A stretch of DNA of 17,509 nt, from the NCBI GenBank assembly GCA_937925525.1, contig CALALS010000017.1:1-17509 (forward strand), written 5' to 3'. The notes under the pieces were generated by a model, which did no database searches, was not told the DNA's origin, and was given only the letters and a program-made list of their open reading frames with translations. Both the position numbers and the translations under genes were made by a program. Positions 6,802 through 13,052 of this stretch are shown piece by piece; position 1 is the first letter of the stretch; each line of letters opens with the position of its first letter. The DNA comes from an uncultured Flavobacteriales bacterium (GTDB taxonomy: Bacteria; Bacteroidota; Bacteroidia; Flavobacteriales_E; Vicingaceae).

Positions 6802-8680
6802 ATTTATATTCATATCATTATTTGTTTTACTTACCGGCATAGTAAAAAGCCAGGAAGCTGATACTATTAAAATTAATGAGTTTGAAGTGAAAGAATCTAT
6901 TTACTCTGTTTCTTCTCCTTATAAAAAAACAACTTTTGACTCACTTACTTTTATTCAACACAAAACTTCAGAATTGTCAGATTTATTAACTACAGAATCT
7001 TCTGTGTTTGTTAAGAATTATGGGAACGGACAATTAGCTTCAGTTTCTTTCAGGGGTACAGGGGCAACTCACACTCAAGTTTATTGGAATGGAATCAATT
7101 TGAATTCATCTATGAACGGTCAGATAGATTTTAATTTATTTCCACTTTTTTTTACTGATGATGCTGAATTGCATCACGGAGCTTCAAGTATTGCAGATGG
7201 CTCGGGTGGGCTAGGTGGAAGCGTACAAATTTTAAATTCAGACTTTAAAAAGGGAGTTAATGTAGTGTTGGCTGCCGGAAGTTTTGACTACTATCAATCG
7301 GGTTTTAAAGCAAATTACAGCTTAGGAAAATTAAAACTGGGTTCTAAGTTTTATTACAAAAGTGTTAAGAACGATTATGCTTTTTTGAATTATACGAAGT
7401 CAGGTTTTCCGAAGGAATATCTGATAAATGCTGAGGTCTTGCAACAAGGTTTTATGCAAGCATTTGAATATGATTTTTCTACAAAAAGTAAGCTTAGTTT
7501 TTATTTCTGGTTGATGGATAGTGACAGAAATTTGCCACAACCTATTTCTTCGGTGGGTGTATCTGATGAGAATCAAAAAGACAATTCAAAACGGTTTTTG
7601 GTGGAGTGGAAAAAGATTTTTTCAAAAGGGATTTGTAATGTAAAGACCTCTTATTTGACTGACTTTTTAGAATACCAAAGCCCATCAGATTCTCTGTTTT
7701 CAATAAGCAACTCAAATAGTTTAAAATCTTTGGCGCAATACAAACACTTTTTTAAATCAGATTTTGCTATAAAACTTCAGTTTCAGAATAGTTATGACGA
7801 AGCTCAAACGGATGGATATAACAGCAGCGTTTACAGAAATCAATTTTCGGGTTTTTTGCAACTTTCGAAGAAGTTTAAAGAGTGGTGTTATTTAGAAACT
7901 TCAATTCGAGCAGAATTAATTGATAATAATTTTTTGCCTTTAATGCCTGCTGTTTCTTTGGTATTACTACCTGATAAACAATTAAGCGTTAAAGCGAATG
8001 TTGCCAGACATACCCGCTATCCTTCACTAAACGACTTGTATTGGATGCCTGGTGGTAATCAAAATTTAGAGCCGGAGCAAGGTTGGATGGAAGAGTTGGG
8101 AGTTGCCTACCAAACCAAATCATTTACCGCAGAAGTAACAGCTTTTAACTCTTATATCGAAAACTGGATTTTGTGGAGCCCAACCAATAAAGGTTACTGG
8201 TCGCCTCAAAACATAAAAGAAGTAAATAATTACGGACTGGAAACTTCGTTGAAATATGACTACCAAATCAACTCTAATCTTAATTTTCGGATAAACGGAA
8301 ATTATACGTTTACTAAGTCTATCAACAAAAAAGTTACTTCAGAAACAGACGCATCTTTAAATAAGCAATTAATATATGTTCCCTTACATAATGCTTCGGG
8401 TGGGTTAACTTTTATTTATAAAAAATGGATGATTGGCGGCAATACCAATTTTACCAGCGATAGATTTATCAATACTGATAACACTACTTATTTACCCTAT
8501 TATCATTTGGTAAATGCATTTGTTGCTAAAGATTTTACCTTGAATAAGCATAACTTAACGGCAAAGTTTCAAGTTAACAATATCACCAATGTAGAATATT
8601 ATGTAATTGCCTATCGTCCAATGCCTCCAACAAATTTTATGATTACTATTCGTTATAATTTTGCCCCAAGTGAAAAATAA
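6794..8680 (+). CDS. btuB: TonB-dependent outer-membrane receptor, BtuB-like (cobalamin)
   Basis: A 628-residue TonB-dependent transporter, short like BtuB and far smaller than the 900-1000-residue SusC class. A signal peptide (about 1-19) is followed by a plug domain (about 25-150) containing ASVSFRGTGATHTQVYWNGI and GASSIADGSGGLGGSVQI, the usual plug signatures, and then a 22-strand type beta-barrel to the C-terminus. A final beta-strand segment (NFMITIRYNF) is followed by a short APSEK tail. There is no N-terminal carboxypeptidase-like domain. The cobalamin assignment rests on the riboswitch, the size and the adjacent BtuG-like gene; sequence alone would only give a TonB-dependent receptor. 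Translation starts at GTG 6794, overlapping the preceding stop by 8 nt; no ATG occurs before the plug domain. Inner-membrane btuCDF genes are not in the window. Confidence 0.88.
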   Translation: MNRFIFISLFVLLTGIVKSQEADTIKINEFEVKESIYSVSSPYKKTTFDSLTFIQHKTSELSDLLTTESSVFVKNYGNGQLASVSFRGTGATHTQVYWNGINLNSSMNGQIDFNLFPLFFTDDAELHHGASSIADGSGGLGGSVQILNSDFKKGVNVVLAAGSFDYYQSGFKANYSLGKLKLGSKFYYKSVKNDYAFLNYTKSGFPKEYLINAEVLQQGFMQAFEYDFSTKSKLSFYFWLMDSDRNLPQPISSVGVSDENQKDNSKRFLVEWKKIFSKGICNVKTSYLTDFLEYQSPSDSLFSISNSNSLKSLAQYKHFFKSDFAIKLQFQNSYDEAQTDGYNSSVYRNQFSGFLQLSKKFKEWCYLETSIRAELIDNNFLPLMPAVSLVLLPDKQLSVKANVARHTRYPSLNDLYWMPGGNQNLEPEQGWMEELGVAYQTKSFTAEVTAFNSYIENWILWSPTNKGYWSPQNIKEVNNYGLETSLKYDYQINSNLNFRINGNYTFTKSINKKVTSETDASLNKQLIYVPLHNASGGLTFIYKKWMIGGNTNFTSDRFINTDNTTYLPYYHLVNAFVAKDFTLNKHNLTAKFQVNNITNVEYYVIAYRPMPPTNFMITIRYNFAPSEK

Positions 8681-9713
8681 TATTCTAATCATATTGGTTT
8701 TAGGTAGCTTATTTATTGGTTGCAAAAAACAATTACCAATTCCGGTAAATGTAAACGAGCCTAAGCCTTTTGATACAGCTATTTCTATTAATGGAGTTTA
8801 TATTCTTAATGAAGGAAATTTTGGCTGGAACAATGCAAGCGTTACTTATTATAATGCTGAAACAAAAGCTGTGAGTGAAAATATTTTTCACACGGCAAAT
8901 GGTTTTAGCTTAGGTGATGTAGCACAAGACATTTATATAGACGGTGACAAAACGTATATTGTGGTTAATAATAGTGGAAAGATTGAAGTAGTAAATACCG
9001 GTGATTTTAAATCAATAACTACTATTAATGGATTTAATTCACCTAGGTATTTTTTAAAAGTAAATCCTTCTACCGCTTATGTTTCTGAGCTGTATCAAAA
9101 TAAAATTTACGTAGTTGATTTAACTAATAATACCATTTCAGCTAGTATTTCTCTCAATGGCTGGACAGAACAAATGCGATTACTACAAAACCATGTTTTT
9201 GTTCAGAACATCACTCAAAATAGTATTTACAAGATAGATGTGTCAACAAATCAAGTAATAGATACTTTGCAGTTAACTAAAGGTCTAAACAGTTTGGAAT
9301 TTGATAAAAACAATAAACTTTGGGCGTTATGCGGTGGAGATACTTCTGTGGCGGGAAATCTTTATAGGATAGACCCAAATTCTATGACTATTGAGCAGTC
9401 GTTTTCGTTTGCCGGGAATTCTAATTTTCCTAGCTATTTATGTTTTAACGGAACAGGAGAGGAGATGTATTTTGTAAATGAAGACATTTATAAAATGAAG
9501 ACAACAGCTTCTTCATTGCCTGCACAAAGTATTATTAATAGTGGAAACTCTGTGATTTACGGTTTATCTGTTCATCCAAATTCGGGTGATATATATATTG
9601 CAGATGCTCTTGATTATGTGCAGAAAGGAAATGTTTTGAGATATTCCAATTCCGGTAGTTTGTTACACACATTTAAAGCAGGAGTGATTCCGAGTCAATT
9701 TGTATTCCGCTAA
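8670..9713 (+). CDS. btuG: BtuG-like surface lipoprotein, YVTN/DUF5074-type beta-propeller
   Basis: A 347-residue predicted lipoprotein: MKNNILIILVLGSLFIGC forms a short signal peptide with lipobox LFIG-Cys18. The rest is a beta-propeller of repeated blades of about 40-45 residues, with strands such as DIYIDGDKTYIVVNNSGKIEVV, AYVSELYQNKIYVVDL, NSIYKIDVSTNQVIDTL and GDIYIADALDY. BtuG of Bacteroides is a propeller lipoprotein that binds B12 very tightly and caps BtuB; the fold, lipidation and adjacency to a BtuB-like receptor agree with that role. An in-frame TTG at 8661 would add three residues, but GTG 8670 gives the cleaner signal peptide and overlaps the btuB stop by 11 nt. After the lipid cysteine comes KKQLPIP, without the acidic surface-export signal of many Bacteroidota lipoproteins. 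It is the last gene before the terminator. Confidence 0.82.
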   Translation: MKNNILIILVLGSLFIGCKKQLPIPVNVNEPKPFDTAISINGVYILNEGNFGWNNASVTYYNAETKAVSENIFHTANGFSLGDVAQDIYIDGDKTYIVVNNSGKIEVVNTGDFKSITTINGFNSPRYFLKVNPSTAYVSELYQNKIYVVDLTNNTISASISLNGWTEQMRLLQNHVFVQNITQNSIYKIDVSTNQVIDTLQLTKGLNSLEFDKNNKLWALCGGDTSVAGNLYRIDPNSMTIEQSFSFAGNSNFPSYLCFNGTGEEMYFVNEDIYKMKTTASSLPAQSIINSGNSVIYGLSVHPNSGDIYIADALDYVQKGNVLRYSNSGSLLHTFKAGVIPSQFVFR

Positions 9714-9724
9714 AATACCTCTCT

Positions 9725-9752
9725 AAGTCTCTCCAAAAGAGAGACTTTTATA
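9725..9752 (+). terminator. Rho-independent terminator of the B12 operon
   Basis: A perfect 9-bp stem, AAGTCTCTC (9725-9733) with GAGAGACTT (9739-9747), encloses loop CAAAA. A T-rich tail (TTTATAA) follows on the plus strand. It begins 12 nt after the btuG stop and separates the B12 operon from the next gene. Confidence 0.8.
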
Positions 9753-9801
9753 AACTTGAAATATTTTTTTACTAACTTTATCATTAGTTAAATTATTTAC
9801 C

Positions 9802-10392
9802 TTGAGGCAATTATTGCTTATTATAGTATGGTTTACTTCGTTGGCAGCTTACTCTCAAGCTACTGATAGTATTGCTTATACCTACTATGATGATGGAAAT
9901 AATAAAGAGGCTTATACTTGGCTGGAGGGAAAAAAGACCGGGAAATATGCCAAATGGTATAAAAACAAAGCCATGCAAGAGGAAGGCATTATGCTTGACG
10001 GGAAAAAGAATGGGTTGATAAAATACTGGGACGACAGGGGGTATAAGTTGATGGACTTAACTTATGAGAACGATACACTAAACGGAAAAGCAGTTTACTA
10101 TCATGCTAATGAAAAACCTAGAAAAGAATGTTATTATTTGAATGATTCGTTACATGGAAAATGTGTGGCCTATTATGAAAACGGGAAAAAACATAGTGAA
10201 GGAGAATACGTGAGAGGCAAAAAGGAAGGAAAGTGGACACATTATCATGATAACGGAAAAAAGAAAGCTGTTTTTTATGTAAAAGACGATAAACTGCATG
10301 GAACGTTTACCATTTATTACATTACCGGAAAGGTTCAAGCAGTGGAGGAGTACGAAAACAATGTGTTGGTGGTAGAAGAGAAAGTGGAATAA
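9802..10392 (+). CDS. Secreted MORN-variant repeat protein (YwqK-like)
   Basis: A 196-residue protein with a signal peptide (about 1-18, ending AAYSQ) followed by about six to seven tandem repeats of roughly 22-24 residues, typified by GKKTGKYAKWYKNKAMQEEG, DSLHGKCVAYYENGKKHSEG and GKKEGKWTHYHDNGKKKAVF. This is the MORN-variant pattern (G-K-x-x-G-x-x-x-x-Y-x-x-N-G) seen in proteins often named YwqK family antitoxin; there is no toxin partner here and that name should not be taken as function. Such repeats form extended beta-hairpin stacks and probably mediate binding. The protein is likely periplasmic or surface exposed and lacks a lipobox and a T9SS domain. The start is TTG 9802, as no ATG or GTG gives the signal peptide. 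A candidate -7 element TAACTTTA lies at 9773-9780. It stands alone after the B12 operon terminator. Confidence 0.82.
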   Translation: MRQLLLIIVWFTSLAAYSQATDSIAYTYYDDGNNKEAYTWLEGKKTGKYAKWYKNKAMQEEGIMLDGKKNGLIKYWDDRGYKLMDLTYENDTLNGKAVYYHANEKPRKECYYLNDSLHGKCVAYYENGKKHSEGEYVRGKKEGKWTHYHDNGKKKAVFYVKDDKLHGTFTIYYITGKVQAVEEYENNVLVVEEKVE

Positions 10393-10396
10393 ATAT

Positions 10397-10440
10397 TTTG
10401 TCATTTCGAATGGAGCAAAGCGAATATGAGAAATCTCATC
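10397..10440 (+). repeat. Left copy of dispersed repeat beside the GIY-YIG gene
   Basis: The copy starts TTTTGTCATTTCGAA and ends TATGAGAAATCTCATC. It contains two dyads: TTCG (10405-10408) with CGAA (10421-10424), and the near-palindrome ATGAGAAATCTCAT (10426-10439). The TTGTCAT-TCGAA head and GAGA-ATCTC tail recur, inverted, at 10770-10801. Its end overlaps the stop codon of the nuclease gene (10439-10441). Confidence 0.75.
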
Positions 10441-10744
10441 AAACTTCGTCATTTAGAAAATCCCAATTAGGATTAAAAGAATTAATTAAATTTTCTTTTT
10501 TCTCTCTTCTCCATTTTTTTATTTCTTTTTCTCTTTCAATTGCATGCTCAATAAATGCATACCTTTCATAATAAATAAGATAAAAACATTGGTATTTTCC
10601 TGCAAAGGTTTTTTTACTTAATTCGTCTTGTTGGTGTTGATATATTCTAGTTTTTAAGTCATTTGTGACTCCAACGTATAAAGTTGTTCTGGCTTTATTA
10701 GTCAAGATGTAAACAAAATAGTTATGAGTTCCTATTGGCTTCAA
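10439..10744 (-). CDS. GIY-YIG nuclease family protein (URI/SLX1-like small endonuclease)
   Basis: A 101-residue single-domain protein of the GIY-YIG endonuclease fold. The degenerate signature is FVYILTN (10-16) with LYVGVTN (22-28). The conserved catalytic arginine and histidine are R33 and H37 (KTRIYQH), the metal-binding glutamate is E66 (FIEHAIEREKEIKKW), and the family ends with a W-x-R-x-K-K-x-x-L-I-x-x-x-N-P-x-W-x-x-L pattern near 78-98. All key residues are present, so it is likely an active nuclease. There is no DNA-binding extension like those of homing endonucleases. Stand-alone copies are common in Bacteroidota, often in several loci per genome; their role is not established and they are often suspected of mobility. 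Here the gene is opposite in strand to both neighbours and bracketed by related repeats, with its stop codon inside the left repeat. Confidence 0.9.
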   Translation of the reverse strand: MKPIGTHNYFVYILTNKARTTLYVGVTNDLKTRIYQHQQDELSKKTFAGKYQCFYLIYYERYAFIEHAIEREKEIKKWRREKKENLINSFNPNWDFLNDEV

Positions 10745-10769
10745 AAGAGAAATATTTTGAGTAAAATTA

Positions 10770-10801
10770 GAGATATCTCACATACGTTCGATATGACAAG
10801 T
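10770..10801 (-). repeat. Right inverted copy of the GIY-YIG-associated repeat
   Basis: Read on the minus strand this is TTGTCATATCGAACG followed by TATGTGAGATATCTC, the inverted counterpart of the left copy at 10397-10440 but shorter in the middle. GAGATATCTC (10770-10779) is a perfect 10-bp palindrome. The copy lies 25 bp upstream of the nuclease start codon. Confidence 0.7.
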
Positions 10802-10807
10802 TCTTTT

Positions 10808-10846
10808 TTTGTCATTTCAAGCAGAATGTAATAGAGAGAAATCTAT
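10808..10846 (+). repeat. Third, direct copy of the GIY-YIG-associated repeat
   Basis: This copy reads TTTGTCATTTCAAGCAG and then AGAGAGAAATCTATT, in the same orientation as the left copy but more diverged (TTTCAA in place of TTTCGA). Together with the inverted copy just before it, ATATGACAA (10791-10799) faces TTGTCATTT (10809-10817), a head-to-head dyad across a T-rich spacer. Confidence 0.6.
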
Positions 10847-10890
10847 TGCTCTTTGTATTTGTATAAAATAAAATCCCTAACTTAGCTAAA

Positions 10891-11778
10891 ATGAAAAAGT
10901 TAACGACTACATTATTTTTTCTTTTTGCAGTTACAATTGTAGTAGCACAGCCTTCATTAAAAGGAAAAATGATGCCTGATTCTAATGCAATTTGGGTTTA
11001 CGAATGTTTTGATTGGAGTAACATGCCTAGTCCTCCATACTATTTTAGAGAATGGTATTCAGTAGAAAATCAAGATACCATAATTAATTCTATTTCTTAT
11101 CATAAGTACTATAAGAATTTTGGAATTACAAAACAATATGCTGCTGCCTATAGAAATGATACAGTTTCTAAAATTGTTTATGTAATTCCAAGGGATAGTA
11201 CAAATGAAATTAAATGGATGGATTTTTCTCTGAACCTTAATGACAAAAGAGATAGTTTACTTTTAAGTTTTTCAATCTCTACATTGACTTATACAGACTC
11301 TTTTGAAGTATTTAAAACAGATACTCATTACACCCTTGGTTATAATACTTGGCAGTTAGGTAATAACACTTTTCAAACTAATTCTAATTATCCATTTTCA
11401 TCTGAGTATATGGAGGGAGTTGGAGTTTCTGGAAATGGATTTATGTCTGCAGGTTGCAACTTACAATGCTTTATTCATAATGGATATTATTATTTGGGGC
11501 AACAAGGTAAATGTCTAAATGTTGGTATTGAAGAGCAAGCTATGCACCCTAAAATAGAGCTTTATCCAAACCCTATTACATCTACTTCTACTTTAACTAT
11601 AGATAAAATTGGAGACGTAAAAAGCGTTAGTATTTATGATGTATTTGGTAGGAAGGTAAAAGAGTATTATCCGGCTAATACTATTGAAATCAATTCAGCG
11701 GAATTTAGAAGTGGAATTTATGTTTATTCAATAAAAACTTCCCAAAAGAATTATAGCGGAAAATTTTTGGTGCAATAA
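10891..11778 (+). CDS. Secreted T9SS type A sorting domain protein of unknown function
   Basis: A 295-residue protein with a clear signal peptide (1-19, ending VVAQ), a central region (about 25-210) of unrecognised function and a T9SS sorting domain from about 221 (KIELYPNPITSTSTLTI, DVFGRKVKEY, FRSGIYVYSIKT). The segment EYMEGVGVSGNGF (172-184) resembles a short motif, usually E-G-I-G-x-x-x-G, that recurs just before the end of the mature domain in many secreted Bacteroidota proteins. Three cysteines follow (C189, C193, C208) and could form a disulfide. It should be exported across the outer membrane by T9SS and anchored or released. The ATG at 10891 fits the signal peptide, and TAACTTAG (10878-10885) resembles the -7 element, again leaving a very short leader. 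It follows the GIY-YIG repeat region and converges on rplT. Confidence 0.8.
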   Translation: MKKLTTTLFFLFAVTIVVAQPSLKGKMMPDSNAIWVYECFDWSNMPSPPYYFREWYSVENQDTIINSISYHKYYKNFGITKQYAAAYRNDTVSKIVYVIPRDSTNEIKWMDFSLNLNDKRDSLLLSFSISTLTYTDSFEVFKTDTHYTLGYNTWQLGNNTFQTNSNYPFSSEYMEGVGVSGNGFMSAGCNLQCFIHNGYYYLGQQGKCLNVGIEEQAMHPKIELYPNPITSTSTLTIDKIGDVKSVSIYDVFGRKVKEYYPANTIEINSAEFRSGIYVYSIKTSQKNYSGKFLVQ

Positions 11779-11779
11779 A

Positions 11780-11807
11780 AAAGCGCCAACATTTCTGAAG
11801 GCGCTTT
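11780..11807 (-). terminator. Terminator of the thrS-infC-rpmI-rplT operon (convergent)
   Basis: AAAGCGCC (11780-11787) pairs with GGCGCTTT (11800-11807), an 8-bp stem with a 12-nt loop. On the minus strand it is followed by a run of T (GGCGCTTTTTTATTG), so it terminates the ribosomal protein operon well. On the plus strand the tail is TTTATAAG, weaker, but it may also serve the convergent T9SS gene, whose stop lies 1 nt away. Confidence 0.8.
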
Positions 11808-11829
11808 ATAAGTTCTAAGTTTTAGCGTT

Positions 11830-12174
11830 TTACTTTACAGAATCAACCACAGCTTTAAAAGCCTCAGGATGATTCATGGCAAGGTCAGCCAATACTTTTC
11901 TGTTTAACTGAATTCCTTTTTTGTTTGCTTTACCAATGAACTCAGAGTAAGACATTCCATGTTGTCTAACACCCGCATTAATTCTGGTAATCCATAAACT
12001 TCTGTAATCTCTTTTCTTAAGTTTTCTACCTACATAAGAGTACTGTAAACCTTTTTCTACAGCATTTTTTGCAACGGTATAAACATTTTTTCTACGGCCC
12101 CAGTAGCCTTTGGCCATTTTCAAGATTTTCTTTCTTCTTGCTCTTGATGCTACTGAATTGACTGATCTAGGCAT
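11830..12174 (-). CDS. rplT: 50S ribosomal protein L20
   Basis: L20 binds 23S rRNA early in assembly of the large subunit and, in bacteria where it has been tested, represses its own operon by binding the mRNA. The 114-residue, very basic protein has the typical N-terminal extension (MPRSVNSVASRARRKKILKM, then AKGYWGRRKN) and the conserved core RDYRSLWITRINAGVRQHG (56-74). The ATG at 12174 is the usual start. It is the last gene of the thrS-infC-rpmI-rplT operon; the 99-nt gap from rpmI is the longest in the operon and holds a hairpin (12190-12234) that ends 15 nt before the start codon. A terminator follows at 11780-11807. Confidence 0.97.
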   Translation of the reverse strand: MPRSVNSVASRARRKKILKMAKGYWGRRKNVYTVAKNAVEKGLQYSYVGRKLKKRDYRSLWITRINAGVRQHGMSYSEFIGKANKKGIQLNRKVLADLAMNHPEAFKAVVDSVK

Positions 12175-12189
12175 TTTGTTTTGTTTTTT

Positions 12190-12234
12190 GACGATAAGCG
12201 CCCGATTTCATTCGGATCTTTAGGCTACATCATC
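12190..12234 (-). promoter_or_regulatory. Structured RNA hairpin upstream of rplT, candidate L20 operator
   Basis: On the minus-strand transcript GAUGAU (12234-12229) pairs with AUCGUC (12195-12190, one G-U), then AGC (12226-12224) pairs with GCU (12199-12197) across a small internal loop, and UCCGA (12216-12212) pairs with UCGGG (12205-12201, one U-G) around loop AUGAAA. An asymmetric internal loop separates the last two stems. It ends 15 nt before the rplT ATG, within an A-rich stretch. L20 represses its operon through mRNA structures in E. coli and B. subtilis; a similar role here is inference. Confidence 0.4.
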
Positions 12235-12273
12235 TGGTTAAAAAATAATTTTAATTAAACCGATTTATTAAAG

Positions 12274-12468
12274 TTAGATGCACAATAAACGTTTCACACT
12301 TTTTTCATCTGCTTTATCAACTACTGTAAAGTGAGTTAATCTAAGCTTTTGTTTTTTTGACTTTTTAGTCAAAATGTGACGCTTATAGGCATGCTTTCTT
12401 TTTATTTTACCAGAGCCGGTAACTTTAAATCTCTTTTTTGCGCTGGCATTTGTTTTCATTTTTGGCAT
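12274..12468 (-). CDS. rpmI: 50S ribosomal protein L35
   Basis: A 64-residue, highly basic protein with the L35 start MPKMKTNASAKKRFKVTGSG and the following KIKRKHAYKRHILTKKSKK. The conserved C-terminal part reads ADEKSVKRLLCI, normal in length for the family. L35 is a small protein of the large ribosomal subunit. The ATG at 12468 is standard. It sits 28 nt after infC and 99 nt before rplT in the conserved infC-rpmI-rplT order. Confidence 0.96.
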   Translation of the reverse strand: MPKMKTNASAKKRFKVTGSGKIKRKHAYKRHILTKKSKKQKLRLTHFTVVDKADEKSVKRLLCI

Positions 12469-12496
12469 GACTGCTATATTTAAATTAAAAATTTAC

Positions 12497-13033
12497 TTAT
12501 TTCTTTTTTGGTGCAAGCATCATTATCATTCTCTTTCCTTCCATCTTTGGCATACTTTCTACGGTAGCCACATCTTCTAATGCCTGAGCCATTTTTAATA
12601 AAAGTATTTCACCTTTGTCTTTAAAAAGGATGGTTCTTCCTTTAAAAAACACATAAGCTTTTACTTTTGATCCTTCTGCAATGAACTTTTCGGCATGTTT
12701 AAGTTTAAACTCATAATCATGCTCGTCTGTATTTGGGCCAAATCTAATCTCTTTTACAACAACCTTACTCTGCCTAGATTTAAGCTCTTTTTGTTTTTTC
12801 TTTTGTATGTATAAGAATTTTTGATAATCAATAATCTTACACACAGGCGGTTTAGCATTTGGCGAGATTTCAACCAAGTCTAAACCTTGTTCTCTTGCCA
12901 TTTCTAAAGCTTTTTGAGTGGGGTAAACCTTAGGTTCTATCCCATCTGCAACTACACGAACTTCCGGAACTCTAATCCTTTCGTTAATTCTGTGTTCGTC
13001 TTCGTTTCTTCTTTTAAAAGTTTTTAGTGCTAT
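12497..13033 (-). CDS. infC: Translation initiation factor IF-3, AUA start
   Basis: IF-3 binds the 30S subunit, prevents premature joining with 50S and proofreads the initiator tRNA and start codon. The first ATG in frame (12901) would give only 134 residues starting inside the N-terminal domain. Reading upstream, the frame stays open and encodes MALKTFKRRNEDEHRINERI, then RVPEVRVVADGIEPKVYPTQ and KALEMAREQGLDLVEISP, the missing IF-3 N-domain. The only plausible start is AUA at 13031-13033, 8 nt after a perfect AAAGGAGG (13041-13048), giving 178 residues, the normal size. Later motifs PPVCKIIDYQKF and KEIRFGPNTDEHDYEFKLKH are typical. Rare AUU/AUC/AUA starts are known for infC and let IF-3 repress its own translation by rejecting non-standard start codons. 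thrS ends 19 nt upstream. Confidence 0.92.
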   Translation of the reverse strand: MALKTFKRRNEDEHRINERIRVPEVRVVADGIEPKVYPTQKALEMAREQGLDLVEISPNAKPPVCKIIDYQKFLYIQKKKQKELKSRQSKVVVKEIRFGPNTDEHDYEFKLKHAEKFIAEGSKVKAYVFFKGRTILFKDKGEILLLKMAQALEDVATVESMPKMEGKRMIMMLAPKKK

Positions 13034-13040
13034 TTTAAAA

Positions 13041-13048
13041 TCCTCCTT
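13041..13048 (-). promoter_or_regulatory. Strong Shine-Dalgarno sequence of infC
   Basis: On the minus strand AAAGGAGG lies 8 nt before the AUA codon at 13033. Such a strong Shine-Dalgarno sequence is rare in Bacteroidota and is not seen in front of other genes in this window. It both fixes the infC start and probably compensates for the weak start codon. Confidence 0.85.
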
Positions 13049-13052
13049 TAAA

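Noticed and set aside
9802..10392. YwqK-type antitoxin of a toxin-antitoxin pair.
   Set aside because: No toxin gene is adjacent and the protein has a signal peptide; only the MORN-variant repeats support the database-style name.
10150..10452. A 100-residue minus-strand open frame beginning MTKFDEISHIRFAPFEMTK.
   Set aside because: Its start is a translation of the dispersed repeat and the rest is antisense to the MORN-repeat gene; no independent support.
10391..10759. Direct repeat AAATATTTTG at 10391-10400 and 10750-10759 as a target site duplication for the GIY-YIG cassette.
   Set aside because: The right copy lies inside the inverted repeat at 10770-10801 rather than outside it, and a 10-mer of A and T is likely by chance in such DNA.
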